From contig JAAKBF010000122.1 in assembly GCA_012656075.1 (NCBI GenBank), positions 147,645 through 211,644 of the forward strand: a DNA stretch of 64,000 bases. Direction: 5' to 3'. Below are positions 54,960-64,000 of the stretch, piece by piece. Within the stretch, counting starts at the first letter, position 1, and each line of letters starts with the position of its first letter. The notes below the pieces were generated by a model, which was not told the origin of the DNA, made no database searches, and was given only the letters and a program-made list of their open reading frames with translations. Source of the stretch: Phytophthora hibernalis (lineage: Eukaryota; Oomycota; Peronosporomycetes; Peronosporales; Peronosporaceae). Made by a program: the position numbers and the translations under genes.

Positions 54960-55405
54960 CGGCAAGGATTGCAGGTAGTCGATTGGGTTAGAAGGTGCTT
55001 GAAGCATCGACGCACTACTCAGCGCGTTGTGCGTGTGGGTGCAGCGCAGTTGACGACTGCTTTCTGGTACACGTCACCTTCAATGGAGACTATTAATAAG
55101 GTGCTGCTGCTACATGTTGAAGGTATTGATGGATGCATGCAATACGTAGTTTTGTCCTATATGTGAAGCGTCTGCATTGACAATGATGGCAAGCATGGCG
55201 TACTGGTAATGATATCATTGCAGCTAGCCGATCGCGTTAGAAGGCATTCGGCGCTACTTGGAACATCGGTGCGCGGCTAATAGTGTTTGCGCGTACAGGT
55301 GAAAAACAGTTGATGGGTGCTTTCTGGTACTTGCCGCCTTTTATGGGGAGGTTTGCGAGGTTAAGGTGCTGCTGCCGCATGTTGAAGGTGGATGCATAAC
55401 TTTTG
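54960..55405 (+). repeat. Diverged direct duplication of about 185 bases
   Basis: 54967-55130 and 55225-55390 share CGCGTTAGAAGG-like, AACATCGGTGCGC-like and GACTGCTTTCTGGTAC-like blocks plus AAGGTGCTGCTGC and CATGTTGAAGGT. The first copy retains an open frame (AAQLTTAFWYTSPSMETINK) and the second is broken. Probably a decayed protein-coding repeat. Confidence 0.6.
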
Positions 55406-55989
55406 CTGACATGAGCATCGTCTGAATTGAAGATGACGGGCGGGCAAGACCTATTGCTGAGATGAAAAGAGCGTTGATGAGCTTTGCAGTTGGTTGCGAA
55501 CGCAGGAACGAAAAATTGCGTTTGAAGAGCGGCTAAGGAACCGTAAATTGTCAGAATAAAGTACATTCGGTAATTTTACGAAGTGAGGAAACCGCAAACC
55601 GTTTGAGGCGTTGTATTCCGGACGAGTAGACGTCTACTACCTGGATTTGCTAACGACCAGCACTCGCCCCAACCTGCACAAGTGCGTCATTTAAATGCTA
55701 CCCGTCTCAATCGCCTTTGACTCTATGGAGATCTCCAATTCTTAAGTGCGGCATCGAAATTGCCACAAGGACGCAACAGTAAGAACATTAGATCTCGACA
55801 AGGCGGTTGCGTGGTGTATTTTACACTGAGTGTTGGTAAATAGTTTTTGAGAAGGACGGTTTTCAAAGCAAGGTTGAGAGGACTGAGAGCCGTACAACGT
55901 TAATAGTCGTGGCACAACTAATTAGGGTAAACGGTGAATAGACTATTGACATGATTAAAGCGAAATATTTATCCCCTTTTTATGTGTTC

Positions 55990-56350
55990 ATCAGGCAAGC
56001 GCTGGAAACGAAGGAAGAGAGAACGCTTTTAGCCAAGCGTCAGATCGCGGTTTTCGACGAAAACATCGCGCTCAAACGACAAAAAAATCCCACAGCGAAA
56101 CGGAGCACGCGGCTATGATGCACGCCGCCACCATCCGCAAAAAGGATGGTTAATCTTTTGATCAGCTTGCAACGCTCGTTGGGCGAAATGAGGAGCAATC
56201 TTGCCGATCTCATGAAGACTGGGCTACACGACGGTGACGAGGAGGCTATTGATCTGAGGAGCTGTATTGTAAAGCTGCTCGGCGAGATGTCGAAGAATGC
56301 AGGTTCGGTATGTTTCACTTGTATCTTCAACGCTCGATGGTATGTAGCCT
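55990..56350 (+). pseudogene. Fragments of charged coiled-coil protein
   Basis: IRQALETKEERTLLAKRQIA with VFDENIALKRQKNPTAKR (55993-56118) and LISLQRSLGEMRSNLADLMK (56155-56215) look like coding remains in helical, charged protein. Family unknown; perhaps another Myb-like or transposon protein tail. Confidence 0.3.
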
Positions 56351-56479
56351 AGTTCTCGCAAGGCGACTCGGTGATGCACTCGTAATCCGCCTTGATGCTG
56401 TACGAAAAGCTTCTCGACGTCGACAGCGATGCCGTATCCGTTTTCCCGACTGTTAATACAGAAGTTATGGAGACTCATA

Positions 56480-57788
56480 ATTGTATGAACTGCGGTGAGG
56501 GCATTTTTAATAACACTTCAAGTGGATTTTTAGAATCTGCGACTTAGTGACCATGAGCCAAATGCTTGTTCAATCCTTAAACGCAGCTGACTAACAAATC
56601 GGTAAAAGTATATTTACGCTTATTCATTCCGTCAGCAGCAGTACATAGAGTTTGCATGTTTCTGTAGGTTTGTAAGCGTTATATCCCACTAGATAGACTC
56701 CAAGTGGAAGATTAGAACAAATATTATGCAAAGCGGATAACTAAATGACACGCACATCATTCGTACCCCTAGACACTACATAGAAAACGATGTAAAACGA
56801 GACAGATGACCACATGTAGCATGTACATTAAAACCATAACAGTGATAATGTCCAGAAAATAGGATGTTACGTGAGCTGCTTTACGCTTGGTTGGAGTTTT
56901 TATTTTACACAACTGTCTATCCATAGCTCCAACACAACCTCTGAACGCACCATCTAAACTTTTGTGGCAAAGGCTTCACATTGACGTTTCATCACATCTC
57001 TCTCGTTTTAGGAAATAAAATAGTTAACTCCTCACATGCAAGTAACGCAGACATACCAGAATTCACATAACGAAAAAATGTAGGCCCAATCATCAGGGCA
57101 ATTGCTGAAATGTCATCACATGATCCACCAGCTAACCATCGCAACGTACAACGCAAAACAATCTCAACACAAAGAGTAAAGTATGTATGAAGAACTCGCA
57201 GTTAAGGCTCTAGCAAACCGCATAACTGGCTGAATTCGTCGAAACTCATTCGGTATCGACGCTGAAACCGTCATGGGTGTGTTAGTGCCCCCGAAAGGTA
57301 CTCACTCCACAAAAATGCAGAGATACTAGTTTTTCGCTACGCTCATTCAACACATCCATATACACCAAAGTTCACACGCTTACCATCGCCGTCTACTCAC
57401 CTGTCGCTTGCTCGCAATGCCTACGTAGGTGCTTGGACATTGTGTCTACCCTCGTCGTAACTGTGAATGATTGGCAAATTTACAGTGTTTTTTTAAAACA
57501 GTGTTAGTTAATGACATTTGAGTAAATTAAATTAGATACATCATTCCCGAACGTTCATTCTGATTTTGATAAAAAAATTGTAACATATCATAAACAGTAC
57601 TTTGCGTAATCATTGTAGCATACTGAACCCGAGTGAGATTCATCAGTTTCGGAAAATCACTGAAGTGATTTGTTGTACCGGTTAGGCAAAACGAGTACCG
57701 TGAAATCGTTAAAGTGTGAATTTTGTACCCTTTAAGAAAAAAACTGTCTTAGATTTGTATGCTAAAGTTTCCCTAGGTAGCGAAACGG
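56480..57788. other. AT-rich intergenic, no gene seen
   Basis: No supported feature over about 1.3 kb. Confidence 0.5.
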
Positions 57789-57881
57789 TTAAAAGTATGC
57801 TGTCCACTCGGCCTATCAAGTCGATGTCTACCGTGCTCGTGGTAGCGCGGTTAATTCCACTTCAACGAAACCGTCGTTAGT
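57789..57881 (+). repeat. Left partner of an inverted repeat around the LINE relic
   Basis: About 90 bases match the reverse complement of 59747-59840 (shared CTATCAAGTCGATGTCTAC and GGTAGCGCGGTTAAT), with roughly one difference in eight. Confidence 0.75.
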
Positions 57882-58069
57882 TGGTGGGGGCGTCGGCGAG
57901 TCAACTGGAATATTGTAGTTCACAGATAGACGATCACGCAAGTAATCCAGAATTCAAATCCTGTATTACGAACGCGGCGGGCGTTACACTCTTTGATTTG
58001 TCCACGAGATTCATGAAGACGCTAGGTCTCCACGCGCGATGAATCGACCATCCGCCTGGTCGCCTTCAC

Positions 58070-59550
58070 CTAGACGGCTCCCCTACACGCTATGCCTCTC
58101 GGCGAACGACGGCAGACATAATCCATCCCACACAGGGACTTACCGGAAATTTGTACGCTGTTTTTGGACTTAGAAGATTCTGCTCTCAATGTTACCTCTG
58201 TCGTCGAAGAGCTCCTTCGTGTTCTCCCTTTTGGTCGTCTATCGGTCCTATACAAATATCTAAAATGGAGTTGTTACAGATCTCCCGGCGACTCTTCACC
58301 CGGCTCCGTCCCTTGGTGTAGAGATCTCTCGCCGACTGTTCACGAATATCCCTTATGTATCCGCTCGCCGTCGACATACCTCTCCAAATGGATGCTTTCG
58401 CCGAGTCCGCCTTCCGCTTAGGTTCGCTTCTCTGTTGGGTGCGATGTATCCACATAATCTATCTCAGGTGAGCCTAGTGTAGGGTAACCCAGAATATGGA
58501 TTTCCCAACACCACAAAGGAAGGATCAAGCTTCCGCTGTTTAGGCCCGGAGTGTAGCCATGCGATGGATGAAGGGGTTGCCCATCTAATATGGACATATT
58601 CGGAGGCCAGACGGTACTGGGTCAACTACTGCGACCCATACCGACGCATTGGACAAATATTTCGACTGAGACACCAGACAACAAGCGACCGCAAAGCAGT
58701 TCTTCGGCTTCAAACTGGGGTAAGTGCCGCGATGGCTAACGAAATGGGGTACGGAACTACAAATCGAGTCGTGGGAAGATGTAAATCGAATGGCGAACGA
58801 AATGTGGGTTTTGGGGTGCGCAGCAACAGTGACGGCTATATGGAGACATAACGTAGATCGCAGACACTTGGGAGGGAGAGTCGTTGGTTCACTTGACGTT
58901 CAGCTGCGATACCAGCACGTGGTAGTAGCTGAGGCTTTTGTCAGATATCGGCTGAGTCTGTACCACCTGATGGAGCTCTTTCGCACCAATATCCAGATAG
59001 CGGGTCAAATTTTACGACAATGGAAGGACAAGAAAGACGACAGGACTCAGGCCGCGAGGGAGGACATAGTGCGGGTGGTATTCTTCGATGGGGGTTCACG
59101 GGGAAACCCAGGACCTGGAGGTAGCGGAAGTGTGGTGGTGGCAGATTGAGGTCTGGAATAGCACCATATGTACTCTGGGCGGCCTCCCCAGCACTGGCAA
59201 GTCCATCTACAATCAGCAATGTATCAAACTTTGTTGGTCTGCACCGGCTCTTATTGCGAGCAGTGGAACAGAACTGGATGGGGTTGCATGTGGGGGGCAG
59301 CGCCATGGTCATCTGAACGATGAAGGACCGAGCTATGCCCAAATTCAAGTCGATGCAGTATAGGTTGCGGATCATGAGGCAGCGGACAGACAAGTGTGTG
59401 GTGCGCTCGTGGACTCACCACTATATAACGGACGATAAGCTGGCGGACGTTTTGGTCAACAGAGCGATGGGTTACAAGAAGAGCAGAGCGTATATCACGG
59501 AGGACGGGCTGCAAATGGCACACTTGTGGTGCGAGTTTTTTGGAAAATGA
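58070..59550 (+). pseudogene. Non-LTR retrotransposon (LINE) ORF2 3' part: zf-RVT and RNase H
   Basis: EGVAHLIWTYSEARRYWVNY (58570-58630) is the RT-associated zinc-binding region that follows reverse transcriptase in many LINEs. An intact linker (58724-59149) leads to RNase H: IVRVVFFDGGSRGNPGPGGS (59070-59130), and after frame breaks HHYITDDKLADVLVNRAMGY (59416-59470). No convincing RT catalytic motifs were found upstream, so the copy is 5'-truncated or decayed, as is usual for LINEs. Confidence 0.8.
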
Positions 59551-59746
59551 CCATGAGAAATGGAAGGAGTCCTTCACAATCGGAGCAAAGGACGAAGTAG
59601 GTGCGGGAATTCGTAACAACGACGGGAGGTGAAAACGCGCATGACATAGCTAATGGCCCAATACGACTACATCACCAACCTGGAATTGTTATTAGAGTTC
59701 GTTCTCCAATGGAGAACAGTAGCACAATACATCTCACCTTACTATA

Positions 59747-59840
59747 ACTAACGACGTTTTTCGAAGAAGTGGTATTAACCGCGCTACCATGAGCGCTGTA
59801 GACATCGACTTGATAGACCGAGTCGACAGCACACTTTAAT
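59747..59840 (-). repeat. Right partner of the inverted repeat around the LINE relic
   Basis: Reverse-complement match to 57789-57881; the two lie about 1.9 kb apart. Confidence 0.75.
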
Positions 59841-60944
59841 ACGAGGGAACGCTATGGAACTCTGCACGAAGAACAGGACTTCGATGGGCAAGTACCACTG
59901 CTACGTGTTTTTGCAAGACGAGATACTATAGACAGGCTGTTGTCGGGGTCGCACTTAATAGGGCAGGATAACGCGTCGACGATTCAAGATGGAAATAACT
60001 TCAAATTCCAACCCTAACTCCAAATCTGGCCATGGTTTTAAAGCGCCAACCAATATGACCTGTAATTTTGTCACGGGATTTTATGTAATTTAGGAGCAAC
60101 CCCGTGACAAATTGTTACGTTTTCTGGATTTTATTACAACGAGGTCTGAATCCTTGCATTTCTTATACCTTTCGTAATACGATTTGGATACTTCAACAAA
60201 TAAGCTTTAAAACCCTGTTATATTTGATAGCCGAATCGATTATTATTTTATTTGTGGCGGTAGACCCATCCGCAGAAGATTAGGACAACACACCTCTATG
60301 ATATGATATCACTTATTTTCGTATTTTACCTGCAGCAGATGATTTATCCAGACCGTTCGAGCAACATTTTGGATGATATTTTTATCGAGCAACACTACTA
60401 TAATACCGAGCACCGTATACAACAGTGTAGATAAGTTCCGTACGTTTGGAATGCACTACAGATATCGAAGCGCGTGTCCATTAAATATAAAAATGATGAC
60501 ACCACATCATGTTGGTTATTGTCCGGCATTCATACAGTAAGAATATGCGTGCGTCGTTGCATTGCCTTACTTTCATGCAAGACTACGTACAAAATCTAAA
60601 ATCGCATCATTCACGGAAAACTATTCGTGCAGTGTGAACGACACATTTCCTGCAGCTATCTTGGCCAACAAAATTTAGGAAATTATTACGCCCGGTTTGG
60701 ATACATGGTAAGAAAGGTACACGCATTGGGAGGGGTTTCGTTTGAGTAAATACGCGGGCATGATTGGCATAGTTACAAGTAGCAACCGTTTAATTAGAAG
60801 CGAAGTAGGATTCCTTCAACACTCCTTCAACCAACATGTTGCTAATACATGTACTTCGAAGTACAGCTTATTTTTCGCCTTTATTTGAGTATCGTTCCTA
60901 ACTTATCAGTATCTCCTACTTCGAAGTAATCAGTACAATCCAAA
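59841..60944. other. AT-rich intergenic, no gene seen
   Basis: Contains two short palindromes centred on TACTTCGAAGTA (near 60851 and 60919) and no gene. Confidence 0.5.
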
Positions 60945-61154
60945 ATGGCGTACATGAATATGAAGCGAATTTTGCAACGAATTCCAATCCATTTTTCTAT
61001 AAACACTCACGAGCTCAAAGTAAAATCCAGCGCTGTTCCGTGCGAAGTCGCGGCTTTGTCAAATTTTGGATTTATGTTTTTTCGGCTTGCCTATGAAGTA
61101 GTGTCCGAACTATATGACATGTACCGAGACGCAAAGATGAATAAATGTGCTTAG
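60945..61154 (+). CDS. Unknown small ORF (69 codons)
   Basis: MAYMNMKRILQRIPIHFSIN to YDMYRDAKMNKCA. Convergent with the intact NRT2 gene, whose stop is 16 bases away. No domain recognised; may be chance. Confidence 0.15.
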   Translation: MAYMNMKRILQRIPIHFSINTHELKVKSSAVPCEVAALSNFGFMFFRLAYEVVSELYDMYRDAKMNKCA

Positions 61155-61169
61155 CAACGATGTCAATCC

Positions 61170-62693
61170 TTATGCAACTGCCTTCGCGTTGTGAACACTG
61201 TCGTCGTCGACCTCAGTGGGTGCCAAGCCACCGTGGACAGAGTCGTCCTTCTCCCAGAGAGCTGCGTTGCCTGGCACTTTGATGCCGAAAGTGACCAACG
61301 CACCCGCGGCCACAAAAATACTCAAGTACTTGAAGGATGTGGTTCGGTTGCCGATGCCCTTGAACATCAAACTCCAGCAGAGGGCGCCAACGTTGCCGCC
61401 AGCCCCGACGAAACCGGACGTCGCACCTGTGAATGCCGGGAGAACGTACGGCACGATGCCGTACGTGCTTCCTGTGCAGGCCTGCACGAAGATGCCAAAA
61501 AACACCAGGAGCGGAATACTGGCAGACAGGCTTTTCGTCGTGCTGTACAGGTACAAGAAGACAGCCTGGCCAGCGAAGGAGACAAATTGCACAGCGATTC
61601 GACCCTTCATTCCACAGCGGCGATTGCCCACGTCCGAGAGGTATCCACCGAGAGCGCGTGCAAATATGCACATTAACCCGAAAAGCGACGAGATGAGTGT
61701 AGCGCGACTTTGAGTCAATCGGCGGCACTCGTTTGCGTCGGTGGCTGGGTCACAGTTTGAGTACGTGAAGTCCTCGTAGTAGTGCTCAGTGAGTACATTG
61801 TGTACTTGCAGCTCGATGCCGAAGGAGCAGGCGTATTGAAATGCCAGGATCCACGTGACCGGCAGCTTGGCCACGAGCAGGAGTCCTTGCTTCATATCAA
61901 CAGCAGGCTTCGTGGCTGCAGTTGAGATAGCCTGGTTCTTCCGAAGGTCTTTGTATTGTCCCTGTGGGCAGTCGTCCGAGTTGAAATAGAGCGCGACACC
62001 AATAATGACCATGAAGACTGCCGGGAAGAGGAGAGCAACTCGCCAGCCCATGTTGTCCGACAGAGCTCCACCCGTGGTCACGAGGTTGAACAGCTGAGGC
62101 GTGATCAGTGTCGTGGCTCCAGCACCGAGGTTACCCCAGCCGGCAGCCAGGGCGTTTGCACTCCCCACAACTTCCTTGGAAAACATGGTCGACGTCCAGT
62201 ACGTCGTTGCGATGAAGGAGCACCCAACGAGACCGATGAAAAACCGAGCGAACATCAGTCCCGTGTAGCTCGTCACGAGTGCTGCGGAAGCCACGGGGAT
62301 AGCTCCAACGACTAAAAGCACCGCCTGCACGGTCCGGGAACCGTAGCGGTCACACATGGGTCCGCCCACGGCACGTCCGAGAATGGTGCTCGCCACCGAC
62401 ACGATGTTGGAGTTGGACACCTGGTCGGCCGTCAGTCCGAGCTCCTTCTTGATGGTCGGCATGAGTGGAGGGATGGAGAACCACCCGAAGAAGGCGAAGA
62501 AGAAGGACAACCAGGCGTAGTGGAAGGCCCGCATGTGCGGTCGTGCCACACTCAGGAGCTTGATCTCGATGGCCTTGTCATCTTGCAATGGGTCGGTTCG
62601 AATGGGGAACACAGTTCGACGTTGGTGCACGTCGGCTTGGTCTGCTTGAATTGGTGGCGACACCAACCCGGCGTACTGGTTTGGCGACTGCAT
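61170..62693 (-). CDS. NRT2/NNP-family high-affinity nitrate transporter (intact)
   Basis: 507 residues, MQSPNQYAGLVSPPIQADQA to TEVDDDSVHNAKAVA, the only uninterrupted NRT2 here. It has RTDPLQDDKAIEIKLLSVAR before helix 1, FGWFSIPPLMPTIKKELGL, the helix 2 arginine in STILGRAVGGPMCDRYGSR, nitrate signatures GWGNLGAG and GAGGNVGAL, and the helix 8 arginine in CIFARALGGYLSDVGNRR. It takes up nitrate with protons across the plasma membrane. It is divergent from nitrate reductase, 925 bases apart, an arrangement that would allow joint control by nitrate. Its 5' two-thirds are nearly identical to copy 2 while the last third differs. Confidence 0.95.
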   Translation of the reverse strand: MQSPNQYAGLVSPPIQADQADVHQRRTVFPIRTDPLQDDKAIEIKLLSVARPHMRAFHYAWLSFFFAFFGWFSIPPLMPTIKKELGLTADQVSNSNIVSVASTILGRAVGGPMCDRYGSRTVQAVLLVVGAIPVASAALVTSYTGLMFARFFIGLVGCSFIATTYWTSTMFSKEVVGSANALAAGWGNLGAGATTLITPQLFNLVTTGGALSDNMGWRVALLFPAVFMVIIGVALYFNSDDCPQGQYKDLRKNQAISTAATKPAVDMKQGLLLVAKLPVTWILAFQYACSFGIELQVHNVLTEHYYEDFTYSNCDPATDANECRRLTQSRATLISSLFGLMCIFARALGGYLSDVGNRRCGMKGRIAVQFVSFAGQAVFLYLYSTTKSLSASIPLLVFFGIFVQACTGSTYGIVPYVLPAFTGATSGFVGAGGNVGALCWSLMFKGIGNRTTSFKYLSIFVAAGALVTFGIKVPGNAALWEKDDSVHGGLAPTEVDDDSVHNAKAVA

Positions 62694-62719
62694 GGCTGCT
62701 GAAGTGGTTGTGGTGCTCG

Positions 62720-62737
62720 AGGCAAGTTGAGAAGTGA
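62720..62737 (-). promoter_or_regulatory. Initiator-like element of intact NRT2
   Basis: The minus strand reads TCACTTCTCAACTTGCC, an oomycete initiator-like match about 30 bases upstream of ATG 62693. Confidence 0.4.
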
Positions 62738-62917
62738 GTGAGGTTTGGCGGAGAGACTTGCAAACAAGAATGAGTCACCTTCAAAGGCAAGGTGGTACAG
62801 TACGGCCCGCGTCAAGTAGCAGTGCTTTAATTGCAGCAGATTGTAGATTGCAGATGGGTCCCATGGCCGACACTCACCGCGTCACGCTACGCTGATGTAC
62901 GTTGGCCCGCTTACCTC

Positions 62918-63181
62918 ATGAGTCAGCCTCAAATCCCATTGGCTCCCGTCGTTGAAGTTGCTGAGAAACCAACAGACGTCCGTTGCGACTCAACGCATCA
63001 CACTCCACTTCCATCTACGCCAGCAAATCCCAACACACCTCGTGAAGCACAAACCTACCTCGGGCTACTCAACTTGAGTCTCAAGCTGCTGGAGGCATCC
63101 AGACGTCTCGCTTTCCAGAAAACGCCTCGCCGCCCAGATGGTGTCGACAGGCTGAAGACGCTGGTGACCGCCCGCGCGTGA
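62918..63181 (+). CDS. Small ORF (87 aa) in the NRT2-nitrate reductase intergenic region
   Basis: MSQPQIPLAPVVEVAEKPTD with a proline/threonine-rich stretch, then a helical, basic second half (YLGLLNLSLKLLEASRRLAF). It reads in the same direction as nitrate reductase, 437 bases upstream of its start. Composition is protein-like, but there is no domain and no clear promoter; it could also be an upstream ORF or leader. Confidence 0.35.
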   Translation: MSQPQIPLAPVVEVAEKPTDVRCDSTHHTPLPSTPANPNTPREAQTYLGLLNLSLKLLEASRRLAFQKTPRRPDGVDRLKTLVTARA

Positions 63182-63585
63182 GCCGCGCGGCCTGGCTGAT
63201 TGGCCGCTCGCGGTCATGACGCGCTTGCGATCTGCATCGGTGCACTGGACTGGGACGCGGGGCCAAGCACAATCACCAGCGGATGAAGCACCATGATGGC
63301 GCTTTTGCCCCGGAGTTAGCTGCATTTTGCAGTGCGGTGCTTAATCTCGCCATCATCCGCTCGATCCAAACGCTTGTGTTCACGCTGAAGATATCGCCCA
63401 TCTCGAGCGGCGGACCAAGCGGCATGAGTCATCGCGAAATCCGGCAAGTCCGACATGCCGACGTGGCCCAATAGAAACGCGCATTAAACAGCCGAGCGAG
63501 CAACGGCTGTAGTAGTAGTATACACACCGGTCTGCAACGAGCTTCGTACTGACGCTGCAGCTTATGTATTTTGGTGCGCTCCTTT

Positions 63586-63602
63586 GCTCACAATGCAATT
63601 GG
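63586..63602 (+). promoter_or_regulatory. Initiator-like element of nitrate reductase
   Basis: GCTCACAATGCAATTGG partly fits the oomycete initiator and lies 17 bases before ATG 63619. Confidence 0.35.
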
Positions 63603-63618
63603 CCACACAACGGAGACC

Positions 63619-64000
63619 ATGGCGCAAATTGACCCTCGCGACGTTGGCACTCCGGACGAGTGGGTTCCGCGACACCCGGAGCTTATCCGACTGACAGGGC
63701 GACATCCGTTCAACAGTGAGCCCCCGCTCAAGTACATGAGCAGCTTCATCACGCCTACGGCGCTGCACTACGTGCGCAACCATGGTCCCGTGCCGAAACT
63801 CGATTGGAGCTCTCACACTTTCTGTATCGACGGGCTTGTGAGTGAACCGCGCACCATTGCCATGGACGAACTCGTGACCACCTTCGAAAATGAGACGGTT
63901 GCGTTTCCGGTGCTGCTCGTGTGCGCTGGCAACCGCCGCAAAGAACAAAACATGATCAAGAAGACCATCGGGTTCAGTTGGGGTGCTGCTGGTTGCTCCA
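63619..64000 (+). CDS. Assimilatory nitrate reductase, N-terminal part (cut by window end)
   Basis: The first 127 residues of eukaryotic nitrate reductase, the cytosolic molybdenum enzyme that reduces nitrate to nitrite with electrons from NAD(P)H. Hallmarks of the sulfite-oxidase-like molybdopterin domain are TPDEWVPRHPELIRLTGRHP, LHYVRNHGPVP and LVCAGNRRKEQN, whose cysteine binds molybdenum. No plant-like acidic N-terminal extension precedes it. The dimerisation, cytochrome b5 and FAD/NADH domains lie beyond the window. It is divergently paired with the intact NRT2, consistent with a nitrate-assimilation cluster. Confidence 0.96.
   Translation, partial: MAQIDPRDVGTPDEWVPRHPELIRLTGRHPFNSEPPLKYMSSFITPTALHYVRNHGPVPKLDWSSHTFCIDGLVSEPRTIAMDELVTTFENETVAFPVLLVCAGNRRKEQNMIKKTIGFSWGAAGCS

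Noticed and set aside
57844..57870. tRNA-derived SINE head at GGTAGCGCGGTTAAT
   Set aside because: A-box-like only; no B box at a suitable distance in either copy of the repeat.
60851..60930. Paired TACTTCGAAGTA palindromes as an operator
   Set aside because: They lie downstream of the NRT2 3' end and not near any promoter; two short palindromes in AT-rich DNA are weak evidence.
63380..63400. GATA-type nitrogen regulator site in the nitrate reductase promoter
   Set aside because: A single AGATAT does not exceed chance, and fungal-type nitrogen regulators are not established for this lineage from this sequence.

Overview
The window reads as nuclear DNA of a plant-pathogenic or related oomycete, most like Phytophthora. 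The basis is: eukaryotic genes with short introns, an oomycete-type initiator (CTCACTT..CCATT) ahead of several genes, a nitrate-assimilation locus (NRT2 transporters next to nitrate reductase), tandem or inverted sugar-porter copies, and a dense mix of Tc1, pogo, hAT, piggyBac, PIF/Harbinger, Gypsy and LINE remains. Genus is inference; no marker gene here fixes it.

Layout. 1-7339 is a near-perfect ~3.65 kb-armed palindrome that runs off the window start. Each arm carries an outward-facing MFS sugar transporter, a tRNA-like sequence and an N-terminally cut pogo-type transposase; the symmetry axis lies in the transposase gene. 8.4-14.2 kb holds an IS630/Tc1-like transposase, a broken hAT gene and a decayed membrane-protein-like gene. 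14.28-14.39 kb is an orphan copy of the transporter promoter. 15214-20317 is a second palindrome with another head-to-head transporter pair and a 383 bp unique spacer. 20.7-22.0 kb is an ER-type DnaJ chaperone gene. 22468-23955 is a Tc1 element with IR/DR ends. 25.4-35 kb is a broken Gypsy element (possible 5' LTR, PBS, gag, protease, RT, RNase H; no integrase or 3' LTR found) sprinkled with one decamer in both orientations. 35-41 kb contains a tiny possible secreted protein, decayed genes and a piggyBac derivative that lost its catalytic core.

41.7-50.2 kb and 61.2-64 kb form a nitrate island. It has five NRT2 sequences (one intact, two with frame breaks, one pseudogene split by a hAT insertion, one 3' relic) and the start of nitrate reductase, which is divergent from the intact NRT2. 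The intervening 51-60 kb holds a MITE-like repeat, PIF/Harbinger remains, a SET-domain relic and the 3' part of a LINE.

Theme. Two nutrient-transporter families (sugar and nitrate) sit in repeat-rich DNA and show repeated duplication, inversion and gene conversion. Many coding genes carry 1-2 base breaks, often in short homopolymers, including a conserved DnaJ gene. Part of the apparent pseudogenisation may therefore be consensus error in a long-read assembly.
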